The notes beneath the pieces were generated by a model. It saw only the letters and a program-made list of their open reading frames with translations. It did not search any database and was not told the DNA's origin. From Anisakis pegreffii (lineage: Eukaryota; Nematoda; Chromadorea; Rhabditida; Anisakidae), in assembly GCA_035041965.1 (NCBI GenBank), contig JAPYMA010000206.1, positions 124,001 through 188,000 of the forward strand: a DNA stretch of 64,000 bases. Direction: 5' to 3'. Each line of letters starts with the position of its first letter. The stretch's first letter is position 1. The position numbers were made by a program, and so were the translations under genes. Below, piece after piece: positions 14,715 through 28,528 of the stretch.

Positions 14715-17700
14715 ATGTTCGAATCGAGCAAAACATTGTTCAGTTTCGGAACGATCGCTTCACAGCATCAGCGAACGAATCATTTGACCGTTGAGTGTTT
14801 GGTATCAGTTCGAGCTCATGTACTCACATGGGATGATGCCCTCGGCGGTTGGTTACCCGTAGATGACGGAGCGCTTTGCGGTGTATCTTTATTGCAACAG
14901 GTAGAGCTTCATTTCGTTATACGTCAATATTATTTGATTGGGGAGTTGGCTTCTTAATCCATCTTAATCCCCTTTAATGAAACAAATTATGCGCTAAGTT
15001 GAAGTTGGAAACGAATCATACTCAGTAAGAAAAAGCTCGTTACGATTATTAGAAATCTTATCCCAGTTGACTGGGCACTCATAAAGAGATTCTCTCTAGT
15101 TGTCTCTTTCAAGATCACGTGTCAACAATGTCTATCCCCTTCAGTGGTACATCCTGTAAAAAGAAGCTCATGGAGTGGAGTGCTTTCACAGGTTTGTCGC
15201 AATTGATCATTTGAGTACATCTTTTGAACTATTGCAATTCACGATGCACATTTCACAAAATTGTATCTTCGACTCAACAACATCAATTCCCTCAAGTGTA
15301 TAAATCAAAAAGTGCAGACATTATTCACAAATTTCGAAATTTTCTTCCAGAAGTCGCTCAATGCACCGAACATGATCATGGCTCCACAGTGGGAATATCA
15401 AATACAAGGGAAACGAATCTCCGATCAGACGGTAAGATATCGTTTGAGGCCGAATTTTCTACTTGACTTCGAACAATAAGCTCATAGATTCCATTGTATC
15501 AAAGAATTATTGAGTAAGTAAAGAATACAAGCGAGCTAAATTTGCGATGCGATTCTCGCTGGTCGAAGACTAGTATTGATGTTGAAAGTAAAAGGAAACG
15601 GTCGACTCAAATCTCTTTTATGTTTAAATTCTCTTCGTATCTGTCAGCATTCAAAAATTTTATCCGAACACAATCATCAAACCATATCAGAGTTAAAAAA
15701 GTCTTTTTAAAATTTTATTGTTAATTTTTGAAAGAGTTAAGGTACTATTGAATTGTACATTGATGCCACATATCACGTATCGAAACGCGATGCCAACCTT
15801 CCATCATTGGCGCATCAAAGATCAACGTTTCGGGCTTTCATTCGGTTCGGCCTATGATGCCTCTAAATTCTACAATCGTCTTCAGAAAGCATTGGAACAT
15901 TTGTGTCATCAAAGCAAATCAAGTGAGTTGTATTCAAAAGGAGCAAACTCATCTTGTGTTTAAGCAGTAGTTCCTCATATGAGATTGAGGCAAATTTTTC
16001 CCTTACTGAGAATTTTTAAGACGACATTAGCAAATTGTTGACGACATTAGCAAATTGACCGATTTTTTCAATATAATTCCCGTGAGGAAGAACTTGCGCT
16101 AAGTCATATGGCCGAGAAAAGACACGAAACGCAAGAGCCTATGAACTAAGATTATAGCCCATGCAATTCACCACATAACCAAAATTAAACTAAGTCGCTT
16201 TAGTTCACTCCTCACACGTGTTTTTAGCTTCATTCTCAACTATCACCGTGTTGTACAAGTGTCTCTGTCAGCTCTTATCGTTGATCTGTTCCATTCTTGC
16301 AAAAAGCTGAATTCTTTGTATCCTCGTTTGTCATATATTCGGAATCATAAATTTATTGTTAGCTGATTATTTTGAGTCAGTCACGATTATCTAAACTAAT
16401 TCTTACAATATTTCACTTTCTATATTCCCAACAACACCCCATTCCATCGCACAACTGTCAATTTAATACTGGTTATCTCATTCTAATCTGTGAAATAATA
16501 ATGTGTATATCTATGTGTATATTGTGGTGTTGTATCAGGCAACGTCAGATATTCGCGTAAAGTAACGAACACATATGGCATGCTTATGGCCATTGAGACA
16601 CAATATTCTCATTCGAATTTTGGCTTCTTTCTTTACAAGGACGGCGGCGCTGGTTTAGCTGTAAACAATATAATAGAAAAAAGTACAGAGAGAAACTAAT
16701 TGGTGCAGATAATGTGTTTATGTATTGGTATTGTGTTGGATGCAAACGAGGGTGCTGCTGCCCAAACTATTAAAGCACCATTCCCTCGACTCTATCGTTT
16801 CGGAGTGCGTTCGCTTTCGAATCAAAATATTCCATCCTGTCTTCGGAATAATTTCTTGCCGTAATGAAACCCCAGTCTGATTGATTCATCAGATTTTGGC
16901 TGTTGCTTGAAATAAGATTTCCAAAAATCAATTGTGCATCTATTATTTTGGTTTAAAGATCTCTAATTCTCTCCGAATAATGTGATTTCCAACGAAAAAT
17001 GAATGCGTTCTTCGCGAAGTACAATAGCGAGCAATTGCTTTCTGCAAAATAATCCAATACTGCCGAAACTTGCAGAAGATTTCCTATGGTCATAAAGTGT
17101 TTAATGATTTTCGACTTATTCAGGTTTTGGTGAGTCGAATTTAGACGCTTCCGATGAGCTAGAAGACGACGTTTTTGCGGTGAGTTCCGTTCGCTTCATG
17201 TGAACATTTCAGTATTCGATGCAGTTTGATCGCTTTATATCAAACGCTTTTGTTTGTCGATTCTGCGAAGGAATCTTCAGTAGCAGTTCTAAAAGAAGTC
17301 GTTTCAGCCGACCGAATTGCCTGACTCATTCAGTTCGACGTCAACTGCACGACCGATATCATCATTCAACACTCGAATTGTTGAGCCTCAAACAGCACCA
17401 CTGCAACCTAAACAAGTATCTAGTATTTGCTGTGCAATTGCGATTGTTCCATTTCATAAGAATTTATGCTGATTATGGAGTGTGAATATTTTTGCAAGCA
17501 GCGAATCGAAATTTCAATTGTTGTAGGCCAGGAAAGAGCATCAATCACAGTCGTTACCACCAATAGCCTCAGAGCAATATCCGATTCCAGTGATTCGAAC
17601 GGCTCTTAGTTCCTTGCCAGTCACCAGAAGACAATCGGTTTTGATTCGTTACATTTTCCATTTCAAAATCCTTCAAAACACTCACAAATTCCTCATTTCT

Positions 17701-19988
17701 CCACTACTGATGATTGGATTGAAGACAATTTCCATTGGTATTTCGAAAATTTCACGATCTACTTGTCTTTAACAATGCTTGATCATGTTAATGATATCAG
17801 TGGTGAAACATCTGCTTGTTTCCATAAACTGATCCTAGTTTCATCATCATTATCATGTTAAGGAATAATTTTTCGCATTGTTCTGCCCACAATCAGAGTG
17901 GAATATTTAATTTAGACCGCATTTGACGAATGTCCACCAATGGATCCTGAAAGGGCTCGTCCATGTCTTACTCACACCCGTTCAGCACCATCCACCAAAA
18001 AACAAATCCTATACGCTAATGTTGAGACATCGCTACAACAGCAGCCATTCAACGAGACAACCGACAAGCCAATGGAACAACGGTACTTCTTTTATTCTGC
18101 TTTCTGCTGTTGTTATTTGCTCGAAATCCGTTGATATCTCCGAATATCGCTGCAGTTTTTCTGATTTCCTATCGAAAATTCGCTGCAATAATCAGTGTTA
18201 CGATGCATTGGATTGAATGTTCGGTGTTAAACTGAATGCAGTTTCAGAAAAACATTATTTTGAGGCGGAAAAATTATGAAATTCCTCACATATTAGTCGA
18301 AATTGAAACGATTTGTTTTTATGGTTCCTGGAATAGGGCAATTCTTTTTGACTAAGCAAGAGCATTTTAAGAGAAAAAATCGTTGATAATGTGGAGTCGA
18401 AAAGCAGAAAGAAAAGTGGAGCAGTAGATGAAAAGGGTGAGGAGGATGATCTGATGATCACTGACGACGCCCTCTCACTTCCGACGACACTTCAGCAATC
18501 GTTCGCCATATCGTCGCTATCATCTGTTTCCAAAACTGACAGTAAGGTAGAAAATGTTTCAACTTCTCCCCACTGATTGACAAAGTTATTTTGATAAACG
18601 CTTGACTTTTAATATCCTTCGTTGTCAACATGAAAGAGCAGCTTTATTGTATGATGAGCAAAACCGACTTATTCATGTATAGAAATTATAAGATTATGAG
18701 CAATATGAAGTGAGATGAAGCGATCGATAACAAATATGTTTGATTTTAAAACGGTTTGCAGCGAACCTCAGAAAAACGCTCCTTTTCACGTCTCCGAAGT
18801 AAGTCACGTTCCGAAATATCGTCGTTAGGTTATCGAGTGCCAGTTCTGTATGAGAAAATGCGTTCTGCCTCAAATCCCTGTGCAGATCTATTTCTCACAC
18901 GAAGTCGTCATCCGCACTTCGAACGATACGTGTCAAGTAAGTTTCAGTGCACACTCACATATCAATGATCCACTTATGGCTCTGTTGACAAGCCTTTATC
19001 TATCCATCATTCTCGAACATCCGAATTGCCAGTTTAACCTGATCCAGATGGTTTGGTGACGCAGTTCGCCAGTTCTATGTTCGATGCTAGCATCACCAAA
19101 AGAATTGTTGAATCGTAACAGGTCCATTTGATGTTGACGGCGTAAGGTCATTCATTGAGGCGCATTCGTCACTCTATAAGAATGGAGAACATATCGTACT
19201 ACCGAAGAAGAAGGAGCCTTCCTCGGAAATGATGCGACGTGAATGTTGTTTTTATTGTCGAAACTGGTACAATATCAAAGACAATCGACGAGGGTGTTGC
19301 AAGTAATCCGATTAATTTTGTTTGATGTGTGCAGATAAACTGAAATTATTGAGTGGCGTTTCGGATGTGAAAAAAACAACCATCGACATACCAACTACCT
19401 TCGAATCGTTCCAATCAGAAAGTGAACTAAGAGATGAAGCACTCGTTCCTGTAGTGATATTAAGAAAATATTTTGCACAGAGAAGCTCCTGATCCAGTCG
19501 AACTGACGATTCGTCGCCTAACGTGTTATTCGGTTGCCCAAGGTGTCATTTATCATTGTTGTCGAAACGACGACGAAACGGCCGCAAATATGGGACGATA
19601 TGGACACGGATATGTGAGATTTCAACACTTGAAAACATTCACTACTCATCAATGAATTTGAGAAATCGCACCACTGAAAACCAGGAGGTTCATCAGAATG
19701 ATAATCAGATATGGGAATAAACTAAGTGGATATTGGTCATTTCAGAACGTCTGTTCGTGCGCTCCATCGAATCTGTCTCGAAAGAAGCGACTGAAGCGTT
19801 GGATACTTCTAGCGTTGCTATCGTTGTTGATACCGTGTCTTTGCTGCTACGTACCAGCGCACTATGCATACGGTTGTTGCTGTAAGGCGAAACGAGGCCG
19901 TCACAAGCCGTGCCTGAATCCGAACGAACGTGACTATTTGCTGGCCAGGCGACGTACCAGCCGAGCCATGTCACGACTGTCGTTTTGA
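14715..19988 (+). CDS. SPRED-like protein (EVH1 + Sprouty domains), Ras/MAPK inhibitor
   Basis: SPRED proteins restrain Ras-Raf-ERK signalling at the plasma membrane. Eleven exons join in phase to 567 residues: 14715-14900, 15351-15431, 15742-15922, 17124-17179, 17527-17637, 17916-18082, 18357-18546, 18762-18936, 19122-19302, 19481-19613 and 19746-19988. Residues ~24-145 are an EVH1 domain: VSVRAHVLTWDDALGGWLP, then NAMPTFHHWRIKDQRFGLSF, which resembles the PTFHHWK..KFGLTF signature of SPRED EVH1. The middle is Ser/Arg-rich and low in recognisable structure. Residues ~420-567 are a Sprouty domain with 17 cysteines, including CCFYC, GCCKEAPDP, the hydrophobic RWILLALLSLLIPCLCCYVP and GRHKPC. 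The end of exon 5 is uncertain, since three in-phase donors exist (after 17589, 17619 or 17637). A more upstream start is possible. The closest vertebrate relatives are SPRED1-3; a c-Kit-binding region was not clearly recognised. Confidence 0.9.
16019..16060. repeat. 20-bp tandem duplication in SPRED-like intron
   Basis: ACGACATTAGCAAATTG occurs twice head to tail with a 20-bp period (16021 and 16041), inside intron 3 of the SPRED-like gene. Confidence 0.85.
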
Positions 19989-20830
19989 GTGATCGATACT
20001 GCTCACTGATCGATTCACTCACCCAAAACTGTGCTCTATTAGCCTGAAACTGGATAAAGCAACTCTAAAACGGAGTCAGTCAGTTTTGTTACAGTGTTGT
20101 AACAGTGTCACCTTTTTGTGATATACAAAACACCATCTCTGGCTGACTCGAGATCGGAACAAGTTTTGTTCATCTTATGCTTCATTCCTATTCTCGCGTC
20201 CAGCCCATTTTTCATTCATCGCTTTTGATGCATACGAAGCCCTAACCGAGTGTCGCACTCTAATCGACTGCACTACAATGCCATTTGAATATTCCCGGGG
20301 GAACATAGGGACTAGTACATATTGACGATCGGTCGCAAGATTGCATTACAAACGGCTTTGAAGAATAGCAGAAAAGCGACTCAAAAAAAAGTAACCCTTT
20401 CGTCAAAATAATTTCATTTTGTAGAGTCGTTGGCACATTCTTGATCAATACCATTGATCAAATTGTCTTCGTATGAATGTAAATAATATTTTTTGAATCG
20501 TTGTTCATGTCTGTATTTGTTATGAGAATGACTTCTTCGTCAGAACTATCAATTCCATTGTTATTCACCTAACATATCAATCAGTTATAGCACTTGTGGT
20601 TGCGAGAAAGCTTACTAGAAATTGCATTACTCAACAACCAATCTGTACGAGTTTCGTTTCAACGAATAAATGAAACTATCCGAATAGTTCTACATCGTAT
20701 TGGATAGGTTAGAGCCAAAAAAAAATCATCGAAATCGAACGATTGGTTTGTAAGCAAGCATAAAATAATCAGTTCTAAATTAGCATTTGAACTGGTCAGC
20801 TGCAAGGAATCTGTTATTTTTGCGCACAAC

Positions 20831-20945
20831 AGATTGATGACGGAAGCGATGATGTCAATCAAGTGTGGTGCAAGCAGCCACAAGAACCAGCGCAACTGGA
20901 TGCTTGAAACAGTGCAGAAGTGGGGTGAAGAGCAGGTGAAGGATG
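20831..20945. other. Possible exon, strand and gene unknown
   Basis: An island of more balanced base composition. On the plus strand an acceptor-like CAACAG precedes it and a frame reads to a GTGAAG donor-like site at 20938. Two other frames are also open for most of it, one on each strand. No homology recognised, so it is recorded only as a candidate. Confidence 0.2.
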
Positions 20946-21949
20946 CAGATATACAGTGTTGGACAAGTGCTAAACCGTTTAGCCTTTCATACAACACGAT
21001 TCAGAAACTTTGCCCATCAACGTATAGTCATCCCAAATCTGACATCTACTGGAACAGTGTCTCTTATGAATGCATACTGAGTGACGACTGTTTATTGATA
21101 CGTTTGTGACGTGGAACAAATCAATCGAACAAGTCACACAATGGACGAAATTGATCTTCTTAATGGATCAAATGCATTGATTGGCCTGGCCGTTCTCGAT
21201 TAAGTTCAATTACTTAGGCTTTGAACTGTAGTCGTTGCACTCCAGGGCAAGAATTCCGCTCCAAAGGAGCAAGCGTTTAGGACAAGTCGAGAGCAGCAAT
21301 AAATGAGCCACATTGATCACAGAAATGTTCACAGATGGCAACCAAGATCGTCTGTATCACAGAATAACATTTAACGCTATCCGAGGACATCTCAAACATA
21401 TATATATATATACATATGTATGTAATTTTGGGTACCGTAATTCGACGTTTCAAAATGCGCATTTATAATGAATTACCGTAGCATATTTAGGAGTTTATTG
21501 TCGAAGAAAATGTCATTGTGCAACGATGTGATTCGTCAGTTCGGAAAATTTATGCACAATATGAAAATTTGATGTAAGCGCCGCGAAACGTTTACGAGAA
21601 AAATTTTAACAGCCCTAATCATAACGATGATTATTGCAGACTGCCTTATTTACATATCAAAAAAAGTTTGCGTAGAAAATATGAAAATCTGATAGAATTA
21701 ATACATTCAGAAGCTCTCTTCGTATCTTTCACATTCGTCAAAGAATAAAGTATTTTGATTGTGAAGACCGAAAGTATTCGGGAGCCATTCAAGTGGGCTA
21801 TTCTGAGCGTAACGTAAACCCAACGAAACAGTCAAGATCACATGGAGCTTTCATGTGGATGTTGGGCGTTTAACTTGGATTACTCGTCGTCAATTTGTGG
21901 ATCGTTAGCAAGAATGAATGTAGATCAGTAAATCAGGGTGTGGCATAAT

Positions 21950-22320
21950 CAAGGTATCCGTAATAGGTAAGAAAAAGCGAGGAATCCCAAGTGTTGAGTG
22001 AGAAGTTTTGAAACAAAATGAAATGCAACGAAAGCCATCGTTGAGCTGAAAACTACTGGATGCAAATCTACTTGAACAATGGCTTGTAGTGCCCAACGTA
22101 TTCGTTCGTTGCCCATGTGGTAAACCACCATTGATCCTTGCAAGAGGCTCTCAAATAGAGTCTCATCTGCTTAACACTTCTAGAAACAATTAACCTCTAA
22201 ACTTCGTCCATTTAAGAATCGCTGTTCCATAACGATCCAGTAGAAGTGTGATGATCGAAGAACAGAACGGGATTTTGATTTGTGCTGGATGGACGACGCA
22301 CGACTGAAATGTTAAGCAGG
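21950..22320 (-). other. Possible exon pair, unidentified
   Basis: On the minus strand a block after a TTTCAG acceptor near 22307 and a second block after CTTGCAAG near 22140 have coding-like composition. In the second block one frame reads MVVYHMGNERIRWALQAIVQ up to a GTAGAT donor-like site. The phases of the two blocks do not join cleanly in the same frame, and neither resembles a family I know. Confidence 0.22.
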
Positions 22321-24207
22321 GAAGCAGCGATGACGCTTGATGTGTTGATAGACGTTACAAACAATAAAATAGATTCAGATATGAGAAAATAACGCTAAAC
22401 TTTTGGATGATAATGATGCTTCTTAACATCCATCAATCGTCTCATTTGTTGTCGATGACTGGTTGGATGGCTGGCTGACTGATTGCATTCAGTAACAAGC
22501 GATTCGTTGTTATGGTATGCGTTCGTTCGTATGTGCCGTATGTAAGTGTGTGGAAATTTAGAGCAAAAAAGTGGAAATTGAAAGAGAACCAAACAAAAAA
22601 TTGGTGAAAATAAAATGAGGACGATCGAGAGAAGTGGAAGGAAGCAATAATGAATGGTTGAAGCGTCGTACAAAATACAGAATTCAAGTTAGAGCATATT
22701 TTTTGTAAGAAGAATAATGAAAGCAATATTATTAATAATATAAAATCATGATGATCATCCATAGAAACAGCCAGCACTCGTCAGATGTCAATCGCATCCA
22801 CAATTTTGTAATGTTCTTTTGTAATATTTTGAATGGTTGAATAGTGCTGATGTTGTTGATAAGCATCTCAAATAACAAATATTCCAATGGTTACGTGACT
22901 AATTCAACCGTAACGATTCAAATCAAAACCCAAGCAGTATGATATTGAAAGGCAAGCATCTAAGAATGCTCATGGATTACTTCACCGTGCCAGTTGTAAG
23001 AGCAATTCACTGATTAAGTTGGCTTTTGTATGGAGTCTGAAATGATTCGTTGCGAGTTGTTCAAGCTGTTTTCTGTGAAAAATGGACGATAATAACCTCG
23101 TGAAAGCGAACAAATCTTCAAACGTAACATCTATTTATGCTGGATTAGATCACTCATGAATCCTTTAGGGATCTTTATCGAGCAAATCACTGATCAAAGA
23201 ATCGTCTGTCTTGAACAGCGATGCAAAGGTTATCACCTGTTGGATCCGAACAGAACGAGAGCGCTTAGCTTTAGGGTGTAGAGATCAGCGAAAATATAAA
23301 ATATCGTCCACCTATGCTTGAAGATTTTTACACCATAAAGTAGGTGGAAAAAAATGATTAGGTGCTAGTTAGCTGTTGGCAGATAAAATATTATACAGAG
23401 TATTTTGTGGGACGTGTTAGCGATTTTTTGGTGATTTGTTTATAGACGCGCTGTATAAAATATGAATAATATCATATCATCGAATGCAATAGACGTCGGT
23501 GGTGTGCGGTGGTGGTGATGGTGCTGCTGCTGCAGCATTCACATTCGTATTACAATTGCGAGATGTACAACAAAACAACGCCATTCTTGGATGATCGCTG
23601 CTATTACATTTGCTAGAGACATTTAGTCGCCGTGTGAAACGAACATCAAAATTCAGTTTTAAAAATCTTTTTTTACCATTTTCTATGGCATTACAATAAT
23701 AGATAGAGCACAACGAGAAATGATACGTGTATAAAAACACGAAAGTGAATAAATATTTTCATACACACACATTCAGAAGACACTTTTATATAAGCATGTT
23801 CATCCATCCGTCCTCTGTACATCCATTCAGCTATTACATTCAAAATCATATTGTTATCATTACGGCCATTTATTTTTAAAAAAAAATATTCCGTTCTGAA
23901 CAGCAAAACACACCTTCAACAAATTGTACGTTGTGTAACGAAGACTAGCAAAAATTGGATCTCGGATCAGAACATCATATCATCGAATACTAACTGAGAA
24001 AGGAACCGAATAGCGATTTGTTCTGGAATTTTTTTTGGGAAGAGATTTTCGCCCCATTTCACTACAGCAGCTCGGATCAGAATGCTGTTCGGATGATCAG
24101 AGTATTTGATCAAAAACTAATCCAAATTATATCACAGTGATCATCATAATCCAGTAATACTGATTACACCGTTTGCTGCTGATATCAGCGATTACTTTCA
24201 TATCTGA

Positions 24208-27200
24208 TTATATCTGGATGTCTTCGAAACTTTCGAAGACATCCTTGTCCGGTTTAGGCACGACGTCATGTGCAACACTCTCATCTGCAGGGTGCATCTG
24301 ATTATTCGTTGACGGGGACAATGTCTGATCGTCACGTTGTTGCTGTGCAAGTGAATCACTTTCAGATTCAGTGGAATTTTGGTTGGCAGAAGTTACCGAT
24401 TCCTCTTCCTCATCACATTCTTTCAGATCATCGAGTGGATGTGATTCAGCAAGTGATCGCTCTCTTTGCAAACCGATCGCGGATCGATTTTGATTCGAAA
24501 ATGGCACATTAAAATCTGAAATATGATTATAATCCTCACTCAAAGATATCACTCACTCAATGAGCGAATGGCAACTGAATGGCGCAGTGCTTAATTTATG
24601 AAAGTTTGTTAGGCGTTGTTTTAGTTGATGAACGTGAATCATAAGCGGAAGGCAGTAAGTGAAGAGAATATGAATAAGCGATTAATGTGCACACTACCAG
24701 CCGCAAATTGTCGCGGTGATACGCTACTCCGCCTAGTCATGTCGCTGGCCGGTTCACGAGTTGGCAAGAAACTGAATCGGCGAAGCTTTCGGAGCACTCG
24801 ATTTTCTGATTTTTCTTCTTCAATTTGAGCATCCACTGATTTACTTTTTGGAAGTCAGCCTCGACACTAAATACGGCAGGAACCGTGGAAAGCGCAGCAG
24901 CCGTACTCATCGCCCTTGATCTGCAAGCACCCGAATGATCACTCGAGTGGGAATACAATCGATGGTGAAATCAAGCGAATAAAAAATGAGAGTAACTTCA
25001 CGTTCTCTTTCAATTTCTTGAGACACCGTTTCATTTGGTATTTCCATCTCGTTTTCAAGATCCTACTAATGTTAAGCATAAGCACCACATATGTCGTCAC
25101 GTTCAAGAGACTCAAACCCTTAACATTTCTTGACAACATAGCAGTTCTCAGCAACAACCTTTTCTGATGTCCGTCTTATGTGCCGTGACATCTAGTTGGA
25201 GAAAATAAAAGCATTGGAGTGAGCATTCAAAGAGTTTGTGATACAGCTTCATATGTAATCTTTAATTTGTTCTCTAAGATCTAGGTAATAATGATAACAA
25301 AGGACATTATAAATGTCATTTTCACATAGCGTGCAATTCCAGAGCCCTAATGAACCAGTGAGGTCAGTTCTGATCAATTCTAGTTGTGGGTAATGAACCA
25401 TCAAGTAAATATGAAAAAACTGAAATCAGAAGATTTAAATAATACCTCGGAAACGTCGGAATGCCTGATACATTAGCAACGGTTTGCCTTCGTGCAAAAA
25501 GATTAGCAACGACCGACTGCCGTCTTGGTGGAGGCATGTCTGCGAGCGGCATCATCTTCACTTCCTTTTCAGTCGACGGAATGCTGTAAGTTGAATTTGC
25601 TCAATTGCGCAATCTAAATCAATTCGTTTGCTTTCTGTTAGACTCATTGAACTGATAAGTCAAGCAAAACATGTATGGTGCATTACACAGAATGCTCGAT
25701 CTCAGTGAATTTCCCTACTCTAATGTTAACGTACTGTGCAACAATTAGATCCAAACAGTCGCATAAACTTTACAAAATACAGTTTCTGGATTGCAAAAAC
25801 TGAAATAAGCAGAATTATTCACACGACATCCGCTACAGATCCGGTTAGTCCGCTTGTCATGCAGCTCATACGTCGTTCCATTTGCGCTGCTTCGGGTGAG
25901 TAGAGTGGTTCAATCTTGTCTTCCCAAAACATATCTTTCATCACCTGTGGAGTACGACCATAGCCCTCGTCGACGACGGTCAATCCGATCTGAGGTATGC
26001 CTCATGAAACGAATGTCATGCAACCACTTGAAAATTATGAAGTCATAAAAAAGAGTGTTGTACAAATTTCTTGACAATCTCAAGTAATATGAACCAAAAG
26101 TCAACCTAATGACCGAGACGTCAGCAATTTCTGGGATTTGTTGAGATTTTTCAGCGGGAATGAAGCAAGAAGTAGATTTTTCAAATGAAACTGAATTCAG
26201 TGAAAGAACATTAATGTGTTCTTTAAGGCAAGTAGTTCTTACAGAAAGATTTTTGTCGAGAAGGAAATTACACTCGAAATCGTCGTCATCCTCTCCGAAA
26301 GGGTTCAGAATCACTTCCGCCACTTTCAGCCATCCCATATAAAAGATGAATTGAAGAACTGTCATCACAGGAAACACCGCGTCAAACTGTAATGCCATTT
26401 TTGCATTAAGAATTGTCCAACTCATTTGCTAACGGAAAACTATCTGCACCACATTGCTTGGGTTGTTCTCAATCTTGCCTTAAAGTATAATATGATGCAA
26501 AAGTTCTGGTTCGATTGCTGTCACCATAGGACAGGCGACTCTAGTTTCGTTAAATGTACAAATTTGCTCGACAAAATCAATTGGCAACATGAGCTCAAAG
26601 CCACAATTGATCAGTGATCGATGAGTTGGATCATGATTCATACTTTTGTTTTATTCGGAGCATCATCCGAGATAATGTGTTGTCGAGCTATAATGCAAAT
26701 TGCGAAATAGATGTGAACCGCGAGTACGATCAACTGAGGATATGCGATCGGTAAAGGCACCCAGTCGAAATTACACAACACTGCCATATGCGTTCGAAAT
26801 TCCTTGATTTCCTGCAACTTTTCAACAAAATTGAGTAACGCTATCAAACACGAGCAGCACCATCACAGCTGAGTAATCGAGCGAGAGCTGCACAACCGCA
26901 AATAGAGGAATTATCGAAAACGTTCAGAATTTTTGACCATTTTCTCAAATTTGAGTTCACTCACGAGACATTTTCACTCTTACCTGACCCACTTTCTGCA
27001 GAAGTATATCACTAGCGATTTTGTGCTGCTGACGTGCTTCATGGCAGAGTGCGAGTGCCCACTGAAACGGCATCCAATACTTCGCATAGCGATACTGGAT
27101 ATCTTCGAATTTCTTCTTCTCATGTTCCATCATAAATCCTGTTATTGAAAGCATCAATTCGAAACTGATCACGAGAAATTTTTCTCGCCGCGATAACAAC

Positions 27201-28528
27201 GGGAGCAGAACTCAGTATGATTGGAACCAAATACTCCGTCAAGATTTAGGGCGAAGTTCGAAGAACATTAAACATGAAAATCGAAATGCGATAGAGGATG
27301 TCTGAATATTAGAAGTTGAATCTCTAGTGAATAACCTGCGGCAACAACGTTGTCCAGTTCCGGAAATCGACGCCGTACACGCATGCTGATGTCCCTGAAG
27401 ACAAGCGCTTGTGACAGCACACAATACCGAACGATGTTTCGTCTCAATTTTCGTGTTCTCTCATCTGCACCACGTACATATGCAGCCACCATCAGTGCAA
27501 TACTGAAACTCACTGAATTTGAACAGACTGGCAAATTTTTAACTGGCAATTATAAACTTCTCTCACGATATATACATATGTCGGTCATATTTCCTCAATT
27601 AAACGACTTTGTAAAATGATTTCATAAATTTAAATCCATAAATCCTCATTAATCCATTGAATTATCGCAACAATAAATTTAGCACTTTCGTGCAGTTAGA
27701 TAGCTGAATTTTAATGCGCTCAAATGTACTAATCGCTGCCATACGTGAAAATCGCCAACGCGATAGTTGGAAGCGCGGAATGGCCTCTAAAAAAACCATC
27801 AACTCACTTATCAATATAACCAATGCTCAGGAAGAATCTATTCCACCGATTCAACACAGACGTCACAAAGAATCCAAGCATAAAGTCGAGTGGTATATAA
27901 TGCAGTTTGCTATCAGCAAAATCCACAATTCTTTCGAACACTCTGCAATAGCCCAGTTCGAATACTGTAAGCTTGTGTTCACAGAGTACATATTGTCTAC
28001 TCATCAAATCATTGACGTTCCACTCTCTGCGTAATCATCTTACAAAACTCTTACTGTTAGATCATTTGCGAGTGATTTGAAAAATGCGCTCAAACTTATA
28101 CAATCACGATAACGCAATTGATATATATCAATGCTCATTTCACATTTAGTCGCCTTACATAGTCATCCTTCAGTTATCTATATTTTCACTTTCGCATGAT
28201 CTAGTTGCATGCATTCATTTAGTTTCGTCACGTTTTATCGTTTTCGTACCAAAGTAGCTGTTGATATTTGTTGAATGTAAAACCGTGAAAGTACTGAAAG
28301 AAGCGTTTGTTTGGCTGAACGAATGCAAAAAACTGCATAAATTGAATACCGCTTCTGGTCGTCGTTGAGCGCGTTTCGATAAATAACCGATACAGCTAAA
28401 TACAAGCCCAGCCATACGATTAACTCCAAACCAATTGTTTTCCAAATACTGCCTCGCATCCGCAGCAACAATTTGAAGAACGTCCATGGCCGTGACGTTG
28501 AAACGTCCAATGTGTATTTGACGGTCAT
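24208..28528 (-). CDS. Bestrophin A, calcium-activated chloride channel
   Basis: Pentameric anion channel of plasma or intracellular membranes. Exons: 28528-28350, 27942-27808, 27502-27336, 27138-26984, 26811-26644, 26386-26243, 25989-25823, 25583-25446, a split exon 24920-24868 plus 24805-24695, and 24515-24208; about 574 residues. Starting at MTVKY puts the neck residues at I76, F80, F84, the aperture at I205 and the calcium clasp GEDDDDF at E300-D304, exactly the numbering of human BEST1; a Met five codons upstream (28543) is the alternative start. N-terminal signature [17 protein letters not shown]. The C-terminal tail is divergent: PPPRRQS and RRFSF, both resembling basophilic kinase sites, then an acidic Ser/Gln/Glu-rich end. 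The 62-base intron at 24867-24806 is the least certain join; it was chosen because it keeps the basic RRFSF frame and the phase into the last exon. Confidence 0.93.

Larger units (their letters stand above)
19989..24207. other. Intergenic stretch between SPRED-like gene and bestrophin A
   Basis: Contains the SPRED-like 3' UTR at the left and the 3' flank of bestrophin A at the right. Two less AT-rich islands (20831-20945 and 21950-22320) may be exons and are listed separately. A short low-complexity GGTGGTG/GCTGCTGCTGC run lies at 23497-23537. Nothing else was recognised. Confidence 0.4.

Noticed and set aside
19329..19440. Extra SPRED-like exon reading KLKLLSGVSDVKKTTID
   Set aside because: Using its acceptor creates an immediate stop in the required phase, while skipping it joins GCCK to EAPDP exactly as in the Sprouty domain.
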